Source: Chloroflexota bacterium
Lineage (GTDB): Bacteria > Chloroflexota > Anaerolineae > UBA4142
Length of the DNA: 64,000 nucleotides
Assembly: GCA_016208315.1 (NCBI GenBank)
Contig: JACQYF010000146.1
Coordinates: forward strand, 1-64,000
Direction of reading: 5' to 3'
The position numbers were made by a program, and so were the translations under genes. This document shows, in pieces, positions 44,317-53,271 of the stretch; positions within the stretch are counted from its first letter, which is position 1, and the number at the start of each line of letters is the position of its first letter. Under the pieces are notes generated by a model. It was given only the letters and a program-made list of their open reading frames with translations, was not told the origin of the DNA and searched no databases.

Positions 44317-45317
44317 ACACGAACCAAAACATCATCCGCTGGGGCATCATCGGCGCCGGCAACGTCGCCGAATTCAAAAGCGGCCCGCCCCTCTATCGCA
44401 CCCCAGGTTCGGCACTCGTCGCGGTGATGCGGCGCGATGCGGCCAAGGCCGAAGATTTTGCGCGGCGGCACGGCACCAAGCGATGGTACACGGACGCCGA
44501 GGCGCTCATCGCCGATCCTGAAATCAACGCCGTATACATCGCGTCGCCGCACGATTTGCACGCAACTCACGTCACACTCGTGGCGCAGGCCCACAAATTC
44601 ATCTTGTGCGAAAAACCGATGGGCCGGAGTAGCGCCGAGGCGCAGACATGCGTGGACGTTTGCATAGCGAACGACGTTTCGTTGACCGTCGCCTACTATC
44701 GCCGCTTTTGGCCCATCACCCGCGCGATTCAACACCTGATCGCTCAAGGCGCGATCGGCCGCGTCGTCCAGGCGCGCGTGCAAGTGTGCGACTATACGGC
44801 AAACGATGCCGAGCGGTCGTGGCGCGAATCGCGCGCCCAGTCGGGCGGCGGCGCGTTGGCGAATACGGGGAGCCATTGGGTAGACTTGATCCGCCTCTTC
44901 CTTGGGGAAGTCCAAGACGTGATGGCGTATTGCTCGCCCGAACTCGAAGGCGATCAAGTGGATTTTTTCATCAGCGCGCAACTGCGAACCCGGTCCGGAG
45001 CACTCGTCAACATTGTCGTCAACCAGCAGTCGCCCACGAGTATCAACGAGTTGGAAATTCTCGGCACTGAAGGACGCATCCTCGGCAGTCCCTACTCCGA
45101 GGGCCGCTACCTGGTCGAGCGAGCCAATCACCAGCCCGAATTGGTTTCGTTGCCGAACTCGGGCCCCGCGCACACAGACCTCGTCGGCGAACTGGTGACG
45201 CGCTTGCAGACCGGCCAACCCGCGCCGATTCCCGGCGACGAAGCCGTCGCCGTGTGGCGCATCATGGAAGCGATCTATCGCTCGTGCGAAGAGGGGACGC
45301 GGGTGAAGGTGGCCTAA
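44313..45317 (+). CDS. Gfo/Idh/MocA-family oxidoreductase
   Basis: IRWGIIGAGNVAEFKSGPPLY; YIASPHDLHATHVTL; ILCEKPMGRSS. Confidence 0.93.
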   Translation: MNTNQNIIRWGIIGAGNVAEFKSGPPLYRTPGSALVAVMRRDAAKAEDFARRHGTKRWYTDAEALIADPEINAVYIASPHDLHATHVTLVAQAHKFILCEKPMGRSSAEAQTCVDVCIANDVSLTVAYYRRFWPITRAIQHLIAQGAIGRVVQARVQVCDYTANDAERSWRESRAQSGGGALANTGSHWVDLIRLFLGEVQDVMAYCSPELEGDQVDFFISAQLRTRSGALVNIVVNQQSPTSINELEILGTEGRILGSPYSEGRYLVERANHQPELVSLPNSGPAHTDLVGELVTRLQTGQPAPIPGDEAVAVWRIMEAIYRSCEEGTRVKVA

Positions 45318-45426
45318 CGGGCGACCGAGGTCGCGGCAACACGAACGCAAAGTCGGCCTTCGCCGACTGGGAATCAGTCCACGAAGGTGGACTTGGTGTT
45401 GTTGTTGCAGCGAATTCATTCGCCCG
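45318..45426. repeat. Multi-hairpin element (copy 2)
   Basis: cgggcgaccgaggtcgcggcaacacgaacgcaaagtcggccttcgccgact...gtccacgaaggtggacttggtg...ttcgcccg. Confidence 0.85.
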
Positions 45427-45449
45427 ATTGCCAAATTGAAAGAGTTTCA

Positions 45450-46622
45450 ATGAATTCACGAGAACGAATCCTTGCCGCGCTGAATCACCAGGAACCCGAC
45501 CGCATCCCCTTCGACTTGGGCAGTACCCAAGTCACAGGCATTCACGTCGTTGCCTATCAGAGATTGCGCGACTGTCTCGGTCTGCCGCCGGTCGAGCCGC
45601 AGATGTGCGATACGATTCAACAGCTCGCGCTGCCCGACGACGATGTGATCGAAAGACTGGGCGTGGATGTGCGCGGCCTGTTTCCGCTGAATAGCCATAA
45701 CTGGAACATCGTCAGCCACGACATCGGCGACTATTGGGAATATGTGGACGAATGGGGCATCACGCACGATCGTCCCAAACCCGATGGGCTGTACTACTCG
45801 ATGGTGCGCTCGCCGCTGGCGGACGCGTCCGTTACCCAAGACAATATTCGCAACTATCGCTGGCCGAATACAGGCGATCCTGCGCGCATCGCCGGACTGC
45901 GTGCGCAGGCGCTCGCCTATCGCGCGCAAGGCAAGGCGGTGATGATCAAGGGCGTGCTCGCGGGCGTGTTCGAGATGGCGCAGCGCGTCCGCGGGATGGA
46001 CGTTTTGCTGATGGATATGGCGTCGAACGATACGCTGGCGGGCGCGTTCTTCGACAAGATGGTGGAACTCAAGCTGGCGTTCTGGGAAATGGCGCTGCCG
46101 CAGCTTGCAGACGCGGTTGACGTGATTTCGGAAGCCGACGATTACGGCACGCAGGTCTCGCAACTCATTTCGCCGCGCATGTTTCGCAAATTGATCAAGC
46201 CGCGGCTGGCGGTCTTGTTCAAACGCATCAAGGAACTTGCGCCGAATGCCAAACTCTTTTTCCATTCCTGCGGCAACGTGCGCCCGCTCTTGCCTGATTT
46301 CATCGAGATCGGCGTGGACATTCTCAATCCCGTCCACGTCCGCGCGACCGGCATGAATCCCATCGAACTAAAGCGCGATTTCGGCAAAGACATGGTTTTC
46401 TGGGGCGGCGGCGTGGATACGCAGGGCGTCTTGCCGACCGGCACGCCGCAAGAGGTGGAAGACGACGTGCGGCGCAATATTGACGCGCTCGCGCCGGGCG
46501 GCGGTTTCGTCTTTAACACGATCCACAACATCCAAGCCGACGTGCCGCCGGAAAATATTGTGGCTATGTGGGAGGCGGTGAATGAAACCTCTTCTTCCGC
46601 GAATCTCGCGAATCGTCACTAA
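45450..46622 (+). CDS. URO-D (MtaA-like) family protein with HxC motif
   Basis: MNSRERILAALNHQEPDRIPFDLG; KLFFHSCGNVRPLLPDFIEIGVDILNPV; GGGFVFNTIHNIQADVPPENI. Confidence 0.92.
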   Translation: MNSRERILAALNHQEPDRIPFDLGSTQVTGIHVVAYQRLRDCLGLPPVEPQMCDTIQQLALPDDDVIERLGVDVRGLFPLNSHNWNIVSHDIGDYWEYVDEWGITHDRPKPDGLYYSMVRSPLADASVTQDNIRNYRWPNTGDPARIAGLRAQALAYRAQGKAVMIKGVLAGVFEMAQRVRGMDVLLMDMASNDTLAGAFFDKMVELKLAFWEMALPQLADAVDVISEADDYGTQVSQLISPRMFRKLIKPRLAVLFKRIKELAPNAKLFFHSCGNVRPLLPDFIEIGVDILNPVHVRATGMNPIELKRDFGKDMVFWGGGVDTQGVLPTGTPQEVEDDVRRNIDALAPGGGFVFNTIHNIQADVPPENIVAMWEAVNETSSSANLANRH

Positions 46623-46663
46623 TCTTGGTTTTTCCTATTCGTGAGATCCGCGAGATTCGCGGA
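46595..46663. repeat. Palindrome ccgcgaatctcgcgaatc...gagatccgcgagattcgcgga (copy 1)
   Basis: Left arm lies within the 3' end of the 45450 CDS; matched at 62983-63051. Confidence 0.85.
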
Positions 46664-46691
46664 CAAAAAGCCCACCGCGAAACAGTGACGT

Positions 46692-47759
46692 ATGCAACTT
46701 ACGCTGAAAACTTTCCTTCCCCTCGAACTCGTCTTCAATCCCAACTGGTGGTACCATACCGCCGGCATCGCGTTTGACGAGAATTTCTATCTCGACGCGG
46801 CGACGCGGATCAAGAACGATGTGACGATGCGGCGCGTGCTGCACGAGCGTTACGGCGCGTTGGGCTTGGGCGAAGCGAATCCGCAGCCGCGGCCGATTAT
46901 CGGCTCGCTGCACGTCGCGGGCGGCTTTTGCATTCCCGCACTGCTCGGCGCGCGGATTCGGTTCGGCGCCAATGCCGCGCCGCAGCCCGAGCCGATGCAC
47001 CTCACCCTGGAGCAAATAAAAGCGCTGGAGATGCCTGACTGGCGTAACCAATGGCCGATGAAGCAACTGATTGCCGACATGGATTCGCTGCAAGCGCAGT
47101 ACGGTTACGTGGTCGGCGATCTGAATACGGATGGATTGTTGAACGCCGCGTATCATTTCTACGGGGCAGACCTCTTTGCCGATTTCTACGACGCGCCGGA
47201 TCGAGTTCGCCGCTTGCTTGAACTGATCGCCGAATTGATTACGGACATTGCCGAGTACATTCACCGGCGCACGGGCAGTTATTCGATCGCGGTCAATCGG
47301 ATGGCGGAGAATCTCACGCCGGCGCCGTTCATCCACGCCAACTGCTCGGTGCAGATGATCTCGCCCAAGAGTTACCGCGCGATGCAGTTGCCGATTGAAC
47401 AGCGCATGGCGGAACGACTCGCGCCTTACGGGATTCACCACTGCGGCAGCAACACTCACGTCGTCGCGTCCGAGTATGCCAAGTTGCCCGTGACTTTTGT
47501 AGATGTCGGCTGGGGTTCGGATGTGGCGCGGTGCCGCGAGTTGCTGCCCAATGCGTTCTTGAACCTGCGGCTGAATCCGGTGCGAATGCTCAACTGCACG
47601 CCGCACGAAATTGCCGAGGATACCGAAGGTCTGCTGCGCTCCGCCGGGCCGCTCGACCGCGCCGGCATCTGTTGTATCAACATGGATGCGGGCACGCCAG
47701 ACGACAATATCTCTGCAATGTTCGAGGTGGTTCAAAGATACCGAAGATATGGAGCGTGA
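46692..47759 (+). CDS. URO-D family protein with HxC...C motif
   Basis: GIHHCGSNTHVVASEYAKL...VRMLNCTPHEI...GICCINMDAGTPDDNI. Confidence 0.85.
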   Translation: MQLTLKTFLPLELVFNPNWWYHTAGIAFDENFYLDAATRIKNDVTMRRVLHERYGALGLGEANPQPRPIIGSLHVAGGFCIPALLGARIRFGANAAPQPEPMHLTLEQIKALEMPDWRNQWPMKQLIADMDSLQAQYGYVVGDLNTDGLLNAAYHFYGADLFADFYDAPDRVRRLLELIAELITDIAEYIHRRTGSYSIAVNRMAENLTPAPFIHANCSVQMISPKSYRAMQLPIEQRMAERLAPYGIHHCGSNTHVVASEYAKLPVTFVDVGWGSDVARCRELLPNAFLNLRLNPVRMLNCTPHEIAEDTEGLLRSAGPLDRAGICCINMDAGTPDDNISAMFEVVQRYRRYGA

Positions 47760-47834
47760 TTCGGGATACGGGATGCGAGATACAAGATACGCGCATCCCG
47801 TATCCTGTATCTCGAATCCCGAATTTCGTATCAG
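47758..47834. repeat. Stutter palindrome, unit ~ gatacgg
   Basis: gattcgggatacgggatgcgagatacaagatacgcg...catcccgtatcctgtatctcgaatcccgaatttcgtatc. Confidence 0.85.
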
Positions 47835-47847
47835 AAACAAGGAGCTT

Positions 47848-49251
47848 ATGTCCAAACTGCCCGCCGACCGCTACTTTGATCCCGACCCCGCGCAAAAAGA
47901 AATCGCGCAGCAGTTGTACGATCAGGTCGCTAAGCTGCCGCTGATTTGCCCGCACGGTCACGTTGACCCGCGCCTGTTTGCCGATCCTAACTACGATTTC
48001 GGCTCGCCTGCAGATTTGCTCATCATCCCCGATCACTATGTCTTTCGAATGCTCTACTCGCAAGGCATTCCGCTGGAGCGCTTGGGCGTGCCGCGGCGCG
48101 ACGGCGGCGAGGTCGAGCGCGATCCGCGCAAGATTTGGCAGTTGTTCGGGGAGAATTTCTACCTGTTTCGCGGCACGCCGACGGGCATTTGGCTCCGCGA
48201 CGAGTTGGCGGAAATTTTCGGCATCGAAGAAAAATTGACCGGGGAATCCGCGTCGCGCATCTACGACCAGATCGCCGCGTGTCTTGATTCTCCCGAGTTT
48301 CGCCCGCGCACGCTTTACGAGCGTTTCAATATCGAGGCGCTGAGCACGACGGATGCGGCGACCGATACGCTCGAGCATCATCAAGCGCTTCGCGCGTCCG
48401 GGTGGAAGGGTCGAATCATTCCGACGTTCCGCCCCGACGCCGTCGTCAATCTCGGTACGCAGAACTGGCGCGAGAACATTGACAAGTTGAGCCAGGTAAG
48501 CGGCATTCAGGTAAACGATTATCGCGCGTTCGTCCAGGCGCTGGAAAGTCGCCGCGCCTTCTTCAAGACGATGGGCGCGACTGCCACCGATCACGCCGCG
48601 CTCACGGCATATACGGAAGAGCTGTCGGACGCAGACGCGATCTTGCAGCGCGCGCTGCGCGGGCAGGCGACTGCCGACGACGCGGTGCGGTTTACGGGTC
48701 ATATGCTCATCGAGTTTGCGCGGATGTCTACGGAAGATAACTTGGTGATGCAATTCCATGTTGGTTCATACCGCAATCACAACGCGGCGCTTTTCGACCG
48801 CTTTGGCGCGGACAAGGGCGCAGACATTCCCATCCAAAGCGAATTCACACGCAACCTACGCCCGCTCTTGAACAAGTTTGGCAGCGATCCGCGTTTGACC
48901 CTCATCCTCTTTACGCTCGACGAGGCGACCTATTCGCGCGAGTTGGCGCCGCTCGCCGGGCACTATCCCGCGCTGAAACTCGGGCCCCCGTGGTGGTTTT
49001 TCGACAGTTTCAACGGCATGCGGCGCTATTTCGATTTGGACATGGAAACGGCTGGCCTGTATAATACGACCGGTTTCAACGACGATACGCGCGCCTTTCC
49101 TTCGATTCCGGCGCGCCACGATCTTTGGCGACGCGTCGCCGCGAACTGGATCGCGGGCCTGGTCGTGCGCCACATCGTAGACGAAAACGACGCGGCCGAG
49201 ATGATCCACGCGGCGGCATACGACCTGGCGAAAAAGGCGTACAAATTGTAA
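47848..49251 (+). CDS. uxaC: Glucuronate (uronate) isomerase
   Basis: LICPHGHVDPRLFADPNYDFGSPADLLIIPDHYVFRMLYSQG; IQSEFTRNLRPLLNKFG; GPPWWFFDSFNGMRRYFD. Confidence 0.93.
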   Translation: MSKLPADRYFDPDPAQKEIAQQLYDQVAKLPLICPHGHVDPRLFADPNYDFGSPADLLIIPDHYVFRMLYSQGIPLERLGVPRRDGGEVERDPRKIWQLFGENFYLFRGTPTGIWLRDELAEIFGIEEKLTGESASRIYDQIAACLDSPEFRPRTLYERFNIEALSTTDAATDTLEHHQALRASGWKGRIIPTFRPDAVVNLGTQNWRENIDKLSQVSGIQVNDYRAFVQALESRRAFFKTMGATATDHAALTAYTEELSDADAILQRALRGQATADDAVRFTGHMLIEFARMSTEDNLVMQFHVGSYRNHNAALFDRFGADKGADIPIQSEFTRNLRPLLNKFGSDPRLTLILFTLDEATYSRELAPLAGHYPALKLGPPWWFFDSFNGMRRYFDLDMETAGLYNTTGFNDDTRAFPSIPARHDLWRRVAANWIAGLVVRHIVDENDAAEMIHAAAYDLAKKAYKL

Positions 49252-49320
49252 AGGATGAAGGATGAAGGATGAGGGATGAATCAACTTGAACCCTTTCATC
49301 CCTCGGCCCTCATCCTTGAA
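49250..49320. repeat. Stutter palindrome, unit ~ ggatgaa
   Basis: aaggatgaaggatgaaggatgagggatgaa...ttcatccctcggccctcatcctt. Confidence 0.85.
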
Positions 49321-49326
49321 TAAGAT

Positions 49327-50358
49327 ATGCAATCACTTGGATTCGGTATCATCGGACTAGGGAACATCGCGCCCATTCACGCGGCGGCGATCCGCGCCAC
49401 GCCCGACGCGAAACTTGTCGCGGTCGCGACGCGCAATCCCGAACGGGGGAGCACGTTCGCAGCCGAACATGGCGGGACGTGGTACGCGGATTACCGCGAG
49501 ATGCTCAAGCGCGAAGACATTCACATCGTCACGATCTGCACGCCGCACGACTTGCATTTGCCGATGACGCTCGATGCCGCCGCGGCTGGCAAGCACGTGT
49601 TGTGCGAAAAGCCGATGGCGCGGAATGTCGCCGAGTGCGATCAGATGATTGCCGCGTGCGAGCGCGCCGGGGTAACGCTCGGCGTCGTGTTTCAAAGTCG
49701 CTTTGAGCCGCTCGTTCGAAAACTGAAAACCGCGCTCGACGACGGTCAAATCGGCAAACTGCTGTGGGCGAGCACGAGCACGATTTGGTATCGCACTGAC
49801 GAATATTATCGCAGCGCGGCGTGGCGCGGGACGTGGGAACATGAGGGCGGCGGCGTGTTGATCAATCAGGCGAGCCACGCGCTCGATCTGTTTCTCTGGC
49901 TCACCGGTATGCCGGCGCGCGTCACGGCCAGAATGCGGACGCTCAATCACCAAATCGAGGTTGAAGACGCGGTGATGGCGCAGCTCGAATACGCGAGCGG
50001 CGCGCTCGGTTCCGTGCAGGCGACGACGATTGCGTTCCCCGGTTTCTCGGAACGGATGGAGTTTTTTGGCGAGCGCGGCAGTGTCATTTATCATAAAGGC
50101 GAGGGGCGCTTGGAGTGGCACTGGCGCGAGCCGCGCGAGGATCGCGTGGATGAGGCCGAGGCGTGGAGCGGCGCGACTGGACCGCAGACCGCAAGCGCCG
50201 CGCCACACGCCGCGCAGTTTCAGGATTTCGCGGCGGCGATCCGCGAACATCGCGCGCCGTTAGTGGATGGGCGCGAGGCGCGGCGCAGCATAGAAGTGAT
50301 CGAGGCAATTTACCGTTCGGCGCGTGCCGATCAACCGGTAAGTTTGCCACTGCAATAA
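49327..50358 (+). CDS. Gfo/Idh/MocA-family oxidoreductase
   Basis: FGIIGLGNIAPIHAAAI; TICTPHDLHLPMTLDAAAAGKHVLCEKPMARN. Confidence 0.95.
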   Translation: MQSLGFGIIGLGNIAPIHAAAIRATPDAKLVAVATRNPERGSTFAAEHGGTWYADYREMLKREDIHIVTICTPHDLHLPMTLDAAAAGKHVLCEKPMARNVAECDQMIAACERAGVTLGVVFQSRFEPLVRKLKTALDDGQIGKLLWASTSTIWYRTDEYYRSAAWRGTWEHEGGGVLINQASHALDLFLWLTGMPARVTARMRTLNHQIEVEDAVMAQLEYASGALGSVQATTIAFPGFSERMEFFGERGSVIYHKGEGRLEWHWREPREDRVDEAEAWSGATGPQTASAAPHAAQFQDFAAAIREHRAPLVDGREARRSIEVIEAIYRSARADQPVSLPLQ

Positions 50359-50381
50359 TTTTATTTCATGAGGAGTAAAGA

Positions 50382-51017
50382 ATGAGTACACTTGACGATC
50401 TCAAACAGAGCGTCATTGACGGGAACGCCAATCAAGCCAAAACGCTCGTCCAGCAGGCGATGACCGAGAGTTTGCCGCCCGAGCAAATCCTGAACACCGG
50501 CTTGATTTCGGCGATGGCTGAAGTCGGGCGGCTGTTCGAATGCGGCGAATATTATGTGCCGGAGATGCTCGTGTCGGCGCGCGCGATGAAGATGGGCTTG
50601 GAATTGCTGCGTCCCAGTCTCGCCGCGGCGAACGTCCAAGCCATCGGCAAAGTCGTCGTGGGCACGGTGCAGGGCGATTTGCACGACATCGGCAAGAACC
50701 TGGTCGCGATCATGCTCGAAGGGGCCGGGTTCAGCGTGATTGACCTCGGCGTGGATGTGCCGCCGCAAAAATTCGTGCAGGCCGTCAAAGAGCATCAGCC
50801 GCAACTCGTGGGCTTTTCGGCATTACTCACGACGACGATGGGCAAGATGAAAGACAACATCCAGGCGTTGCAGGAAGCGGGCCTGCGCGACCAAGTGAAA
50901 GTGATGATCGGCGGCGCGCCCGTCACCGAAAAATTCGCCACCGACATCGGCGCAGACATGTTCGCGCGCGATGCGTCGGCCGCGGCTACGCGCGCCAAAG
51001 CGGCGATTGCGCAGTAG
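50382..51017 (+). CDS. Methyltransferase-associated corrinoid (B12-binding) protein
   Basis: VVVGTVQGDLHDIGKNLVAIMLEGAGF (DxHxxG), LVGFSALLTTTM, MIGGAPVTEKFATDIGAD; N-terminal four-helix cap. Confidence 0.93.
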   Translation: MSTLDDLKQSVIDGNANQAKTLVQQAMTESLPPEQILNTGLISAMAEVGRLFECGEYYVPEMLVSARAMKMGLELLRPSLAAANVQAIGKVVVGTVQGDLHDIGKNLVAIMLEGAGFSVIDLGVDVPPQKFVQAVKEHQPQLVGFSALLTTTMGKMKDNIQALQEAGLRDQVKVMIGGAPVTEKFATDIGADMFARDASAAATRAKAAIAQ

Positions 51018-51128
51018 GGGCAATCCCTTGTGGTTGTCCCGGACGGGTAGGGGCAATCCCTTGTGGTTGCCCTGGACGGGCGGGCACAATCCTAACGGTT
51101 GGGCAGGCACAAGGCACTGCCCCTACGT
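51015..51128. repeat. gtaggggcaatcccttgtggttg(t/c)cc element, two direct copies plus inverted end
   Basis: gtaggggcaatcccttgtggttgtcccggacgg(x2, degenerate)...ggcaggcacaaggcactgcccctac. Confidence 0.85.
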
Positions 51129-51140
51129 CACCCGATGTGG

Positions 51141-51171
51141 CGGCGCTCCATGGTGAGCGCCGTTTTCATTT
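51141..51171 (+). terminator. Rho-independent terminator after corrinoid-protein gene
   Basis: CGGCGCTCcatggtGAGCGCCGttttcatttc. Confidence 0.75.
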
Positions 51172-51228
51172 CTGTTGACTGTTGACTGTTGACTGTTCAC
51201 TGCCCCTGTTCACGGATTCGCCCACCCC

Positions 51229-51257
51229 TTGACGAAACCTTAGCGGTGAATAATAAT
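51229..51257 (+). promoter_or_regulatory. Putative promoter TTGACG-N17-AATAAT for the PDH-type operon
   Basis: Read directly upstream of ATG 51287 (AGGAG at 51276). Confidence 0.5.
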
Positions 51258-51286
51258 ACCTCGACAATTATTCCCAGGAGCAGACT

Positions 51287-52297
51287 ATGGCGACAATGGT
51301 ACGTCCGACGGTTTCAGCGCCTGACCGCACCGAAAGCGGCCTGACACGTACTGAGGCGCTCGAATGGTTCAAGCAGATGAGCTTGATCCGGCGCTTTGAG
51401 GAACGCGCGGAGGAAGCATACGGCCAGGGCAAGATCGGCGGTTTTTTGCATTTGTATATTGGCGAAGAGGCAATTGCGGTCGGCGCGCTGGCGGCGTTGC
51501 AGCCGGATGACGACGTGGTGACGCACTATCGCGATCACGGCTATGTGCTCGCGCGCGGAGTTGATCCGAAAAAAGTGATGGCCGAATTGTACGGCAAGGC
51601 GACGGGACTCGACAAGGGCAAGGGCGGCTCCATGCACCTGGCCGATGTCTCCAAGCATCTCTGGGGCGGCTATGCAATCGTCGGCGGGCACGTGCCGCTG
51701 GCCGCGGGACTCGCGTTGGCGTCGCAGTACGAAAACCAATCGCGCGTGACGGCCTGTTTCTTGGGCGAAGGCGCGACCAATATCGGCACATTTTTTGCGG
51801 GTTTGAACATGGCCGCCGTTTGGAAATTGCCGCTGTTGATCATCGTCGAGAACAATCGTTATGGAATGGGCACGGCAGTCGAACGCGCGTCCGCGGTGAC
51901 GAACATTTCGGAAAAGGCGTGCGCGTTCAATATCCCCGCGACGCAAATCGACGGCGACGATGTCGTCGCGGTGAAAAATGCCGTCTTCGAAATGGCCGAG
52001 CGCGCGCGGCGCGGCGATGGCCCGCAACTCATCGAGGCGATGACGTATCGTTTCCGCGGCCACTCGATGGGCGACCCCCAGCGCTATCGCACCAAGGAAG
52101 AGGTCGAACAGGCGAAAAAGCTCGACCCGCTGATGCGTTTTCGGGAGCGCATCGTGAACGAGGGGTTAGTGACGCAGGCCGATTTGGAAATCATCGAGAA
52201 TGAGGTGGAGACGGAAGTGGACGAAGCCGTGGCGTTTGCGGAATCGAGTCCGGCGCCCGAACCGGATGAAATGTATCAAGACGTGTTGGCGGAATAA
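51287..52297 (+). CDS. pdhA: 2-oxoacid (pyruvate-type) dehydrogenase E1 alpha
   Basis: DKGKGGSMHLADVSKHLWGGYAIVGGHVPLAAGLALA; GEGATNIGTFFAGLNMAAVWKLPLLIIVENN. Confidence 0.92.
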   Translation: MATMVRPTVSAPDRTESGLTRTEALEWFKQMSLIRRFEERAEEAYGQGKIGGFLHLYIGEEAIAVGALAALQPDDDVVTHYRDHGYVLARGVDPKKVMAELYGKATGLDKGKGGSMHLADVSKHLWGGYAIVGGHVPLAAGLALASQYENQSRVTACFLGEGATNIGTFFAGLNMAAVWKLPLLIIVENNRYGMGTAVERASAVTNISEKACAFNIPATQIDGDDVVAVKNAVFEMAERARRGDGPQLIEAMTYRFRGHSMGDPQRYRTKEEVEQAKKLDPLMRFRERIVNEGLVTQADLEIIENEVETEVDEAVAFAESSPAPEPDEMYQDVLAE

Positions 52298-52299
52298 CC

Positions 52300-53271
52300 A
52301 TGTCACAAAAAACCTATCGTGATGCGATTCGGGAAGCTCTGCGCGAAGAAATGGTTCGCGATGAACGCGTTTTGATTATGGGCGAAGAGGTCGGCGTTTG
52401 GGGCGGCACATATGCGGTGACGCGCGGCCTGCACGACGAATTCGGCGACAAGCGCGTCAAGGATACGCCGATCGCCGAAGACGCGATCGTCGGCACGGCG
52501 GTCGGCGCGGCCATGGGCGGCTTGCGGCCCGTCGCGGAATTGATGACGATTAACTTTAGCTTGATTGCGATGGACCAGATCGTCAACAGCATGGCGAAAA
52601 TCCATTACATGTTTGGCGGTCAGGCGAAGGTGCCGATGGTCATTCGCACGCCCGCGGGTTGGGGACAACTCGCGGCGACGCACTCGCAATCGTTCGAGGC
52701 GTGGTTCGCGCACTTGCCCGGCCTGATCGTCGTGATGCCGGGAACGCCGTACGATGCGAAAGGCATGCTCAAGTCGGCGATTCGCTCCGAGAATCCGGTG
52801 ATGTTCATCGAGCACGCGCGCCTGTACGGCGTCAAGGGCGAGGTTCCGGACGAAGAGTACACTGTCCCAATTGGCGAATCGGACGTCAAGCGGACCGGCA
52901 AAGACGTGACCATCGTGACCTGGTCGCGAATGCTCCAAGTCTCGTTGGCTGCCGCGGACCAGTTGGCGAAAGACGGTATCGAGTGCGAGATCGTTGACCT
53001 GCGGACGTTGCGTCCGCTCGATATGGGACCCGCGTACGAATCGGTGCAAAAGACGCATCGCGCGCTCATCGTCGAGGAAGATTGGACAACGTGCGGGATG
53101 GGCGCGGAGATCGCGGCGCGCATCGCGCACGATCAATTCGATTATCTCGACGCGCCGGTCGAGCGCCTGGGCCAAGTCGAGGTGCCGGTTCCTTATGCCA
53201 AGAACTTGGAAGCCCTAATGTTCCCCGACGAGCCGCGGGTGATCGCCAAGATCAAAGAGATGGTGGCGTGA
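52300..53271 (+). CDS. pdhB: 2-oxoacid (pyruvate-type) dehydrogenase E1 beta
   Basis: ALREEMVRDERVLIMGEEVGVWGGTYAVTRGL; DTPIAEDAIVGTAVGAAMGG; VIRTPAGWGQLAATHSQS. Confidence 0.93.
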   Translation: MSQKTYRDAIREALREEMVRDERVLIMGEEVGVWGGTYAVTRGLHDEFGDKRVKDTPIAEDAIVGTAVGAAMGGLRPVAELMTINFSLIAMDQIVNSMAKIHYMFGGQAKVPMVIRTPAGWGQLAATHSQSFEAWFAHLPGLIVVMPGTPYDAKGMLKSAIRSENPVMFIEHARLYGVKGEVPDEEYTVPIGESDVKRTGKDVTIVTWSRMLQVSLAAADQLAKDGIECEIVDLRTLRPLDMGPAYESVQKTHRALIVEEDWTTCGMGAEIAARIAHDQFDYLDAPVERLGQVEVPVPYAKNLEALMFPDEPRVIAKIKEMVA

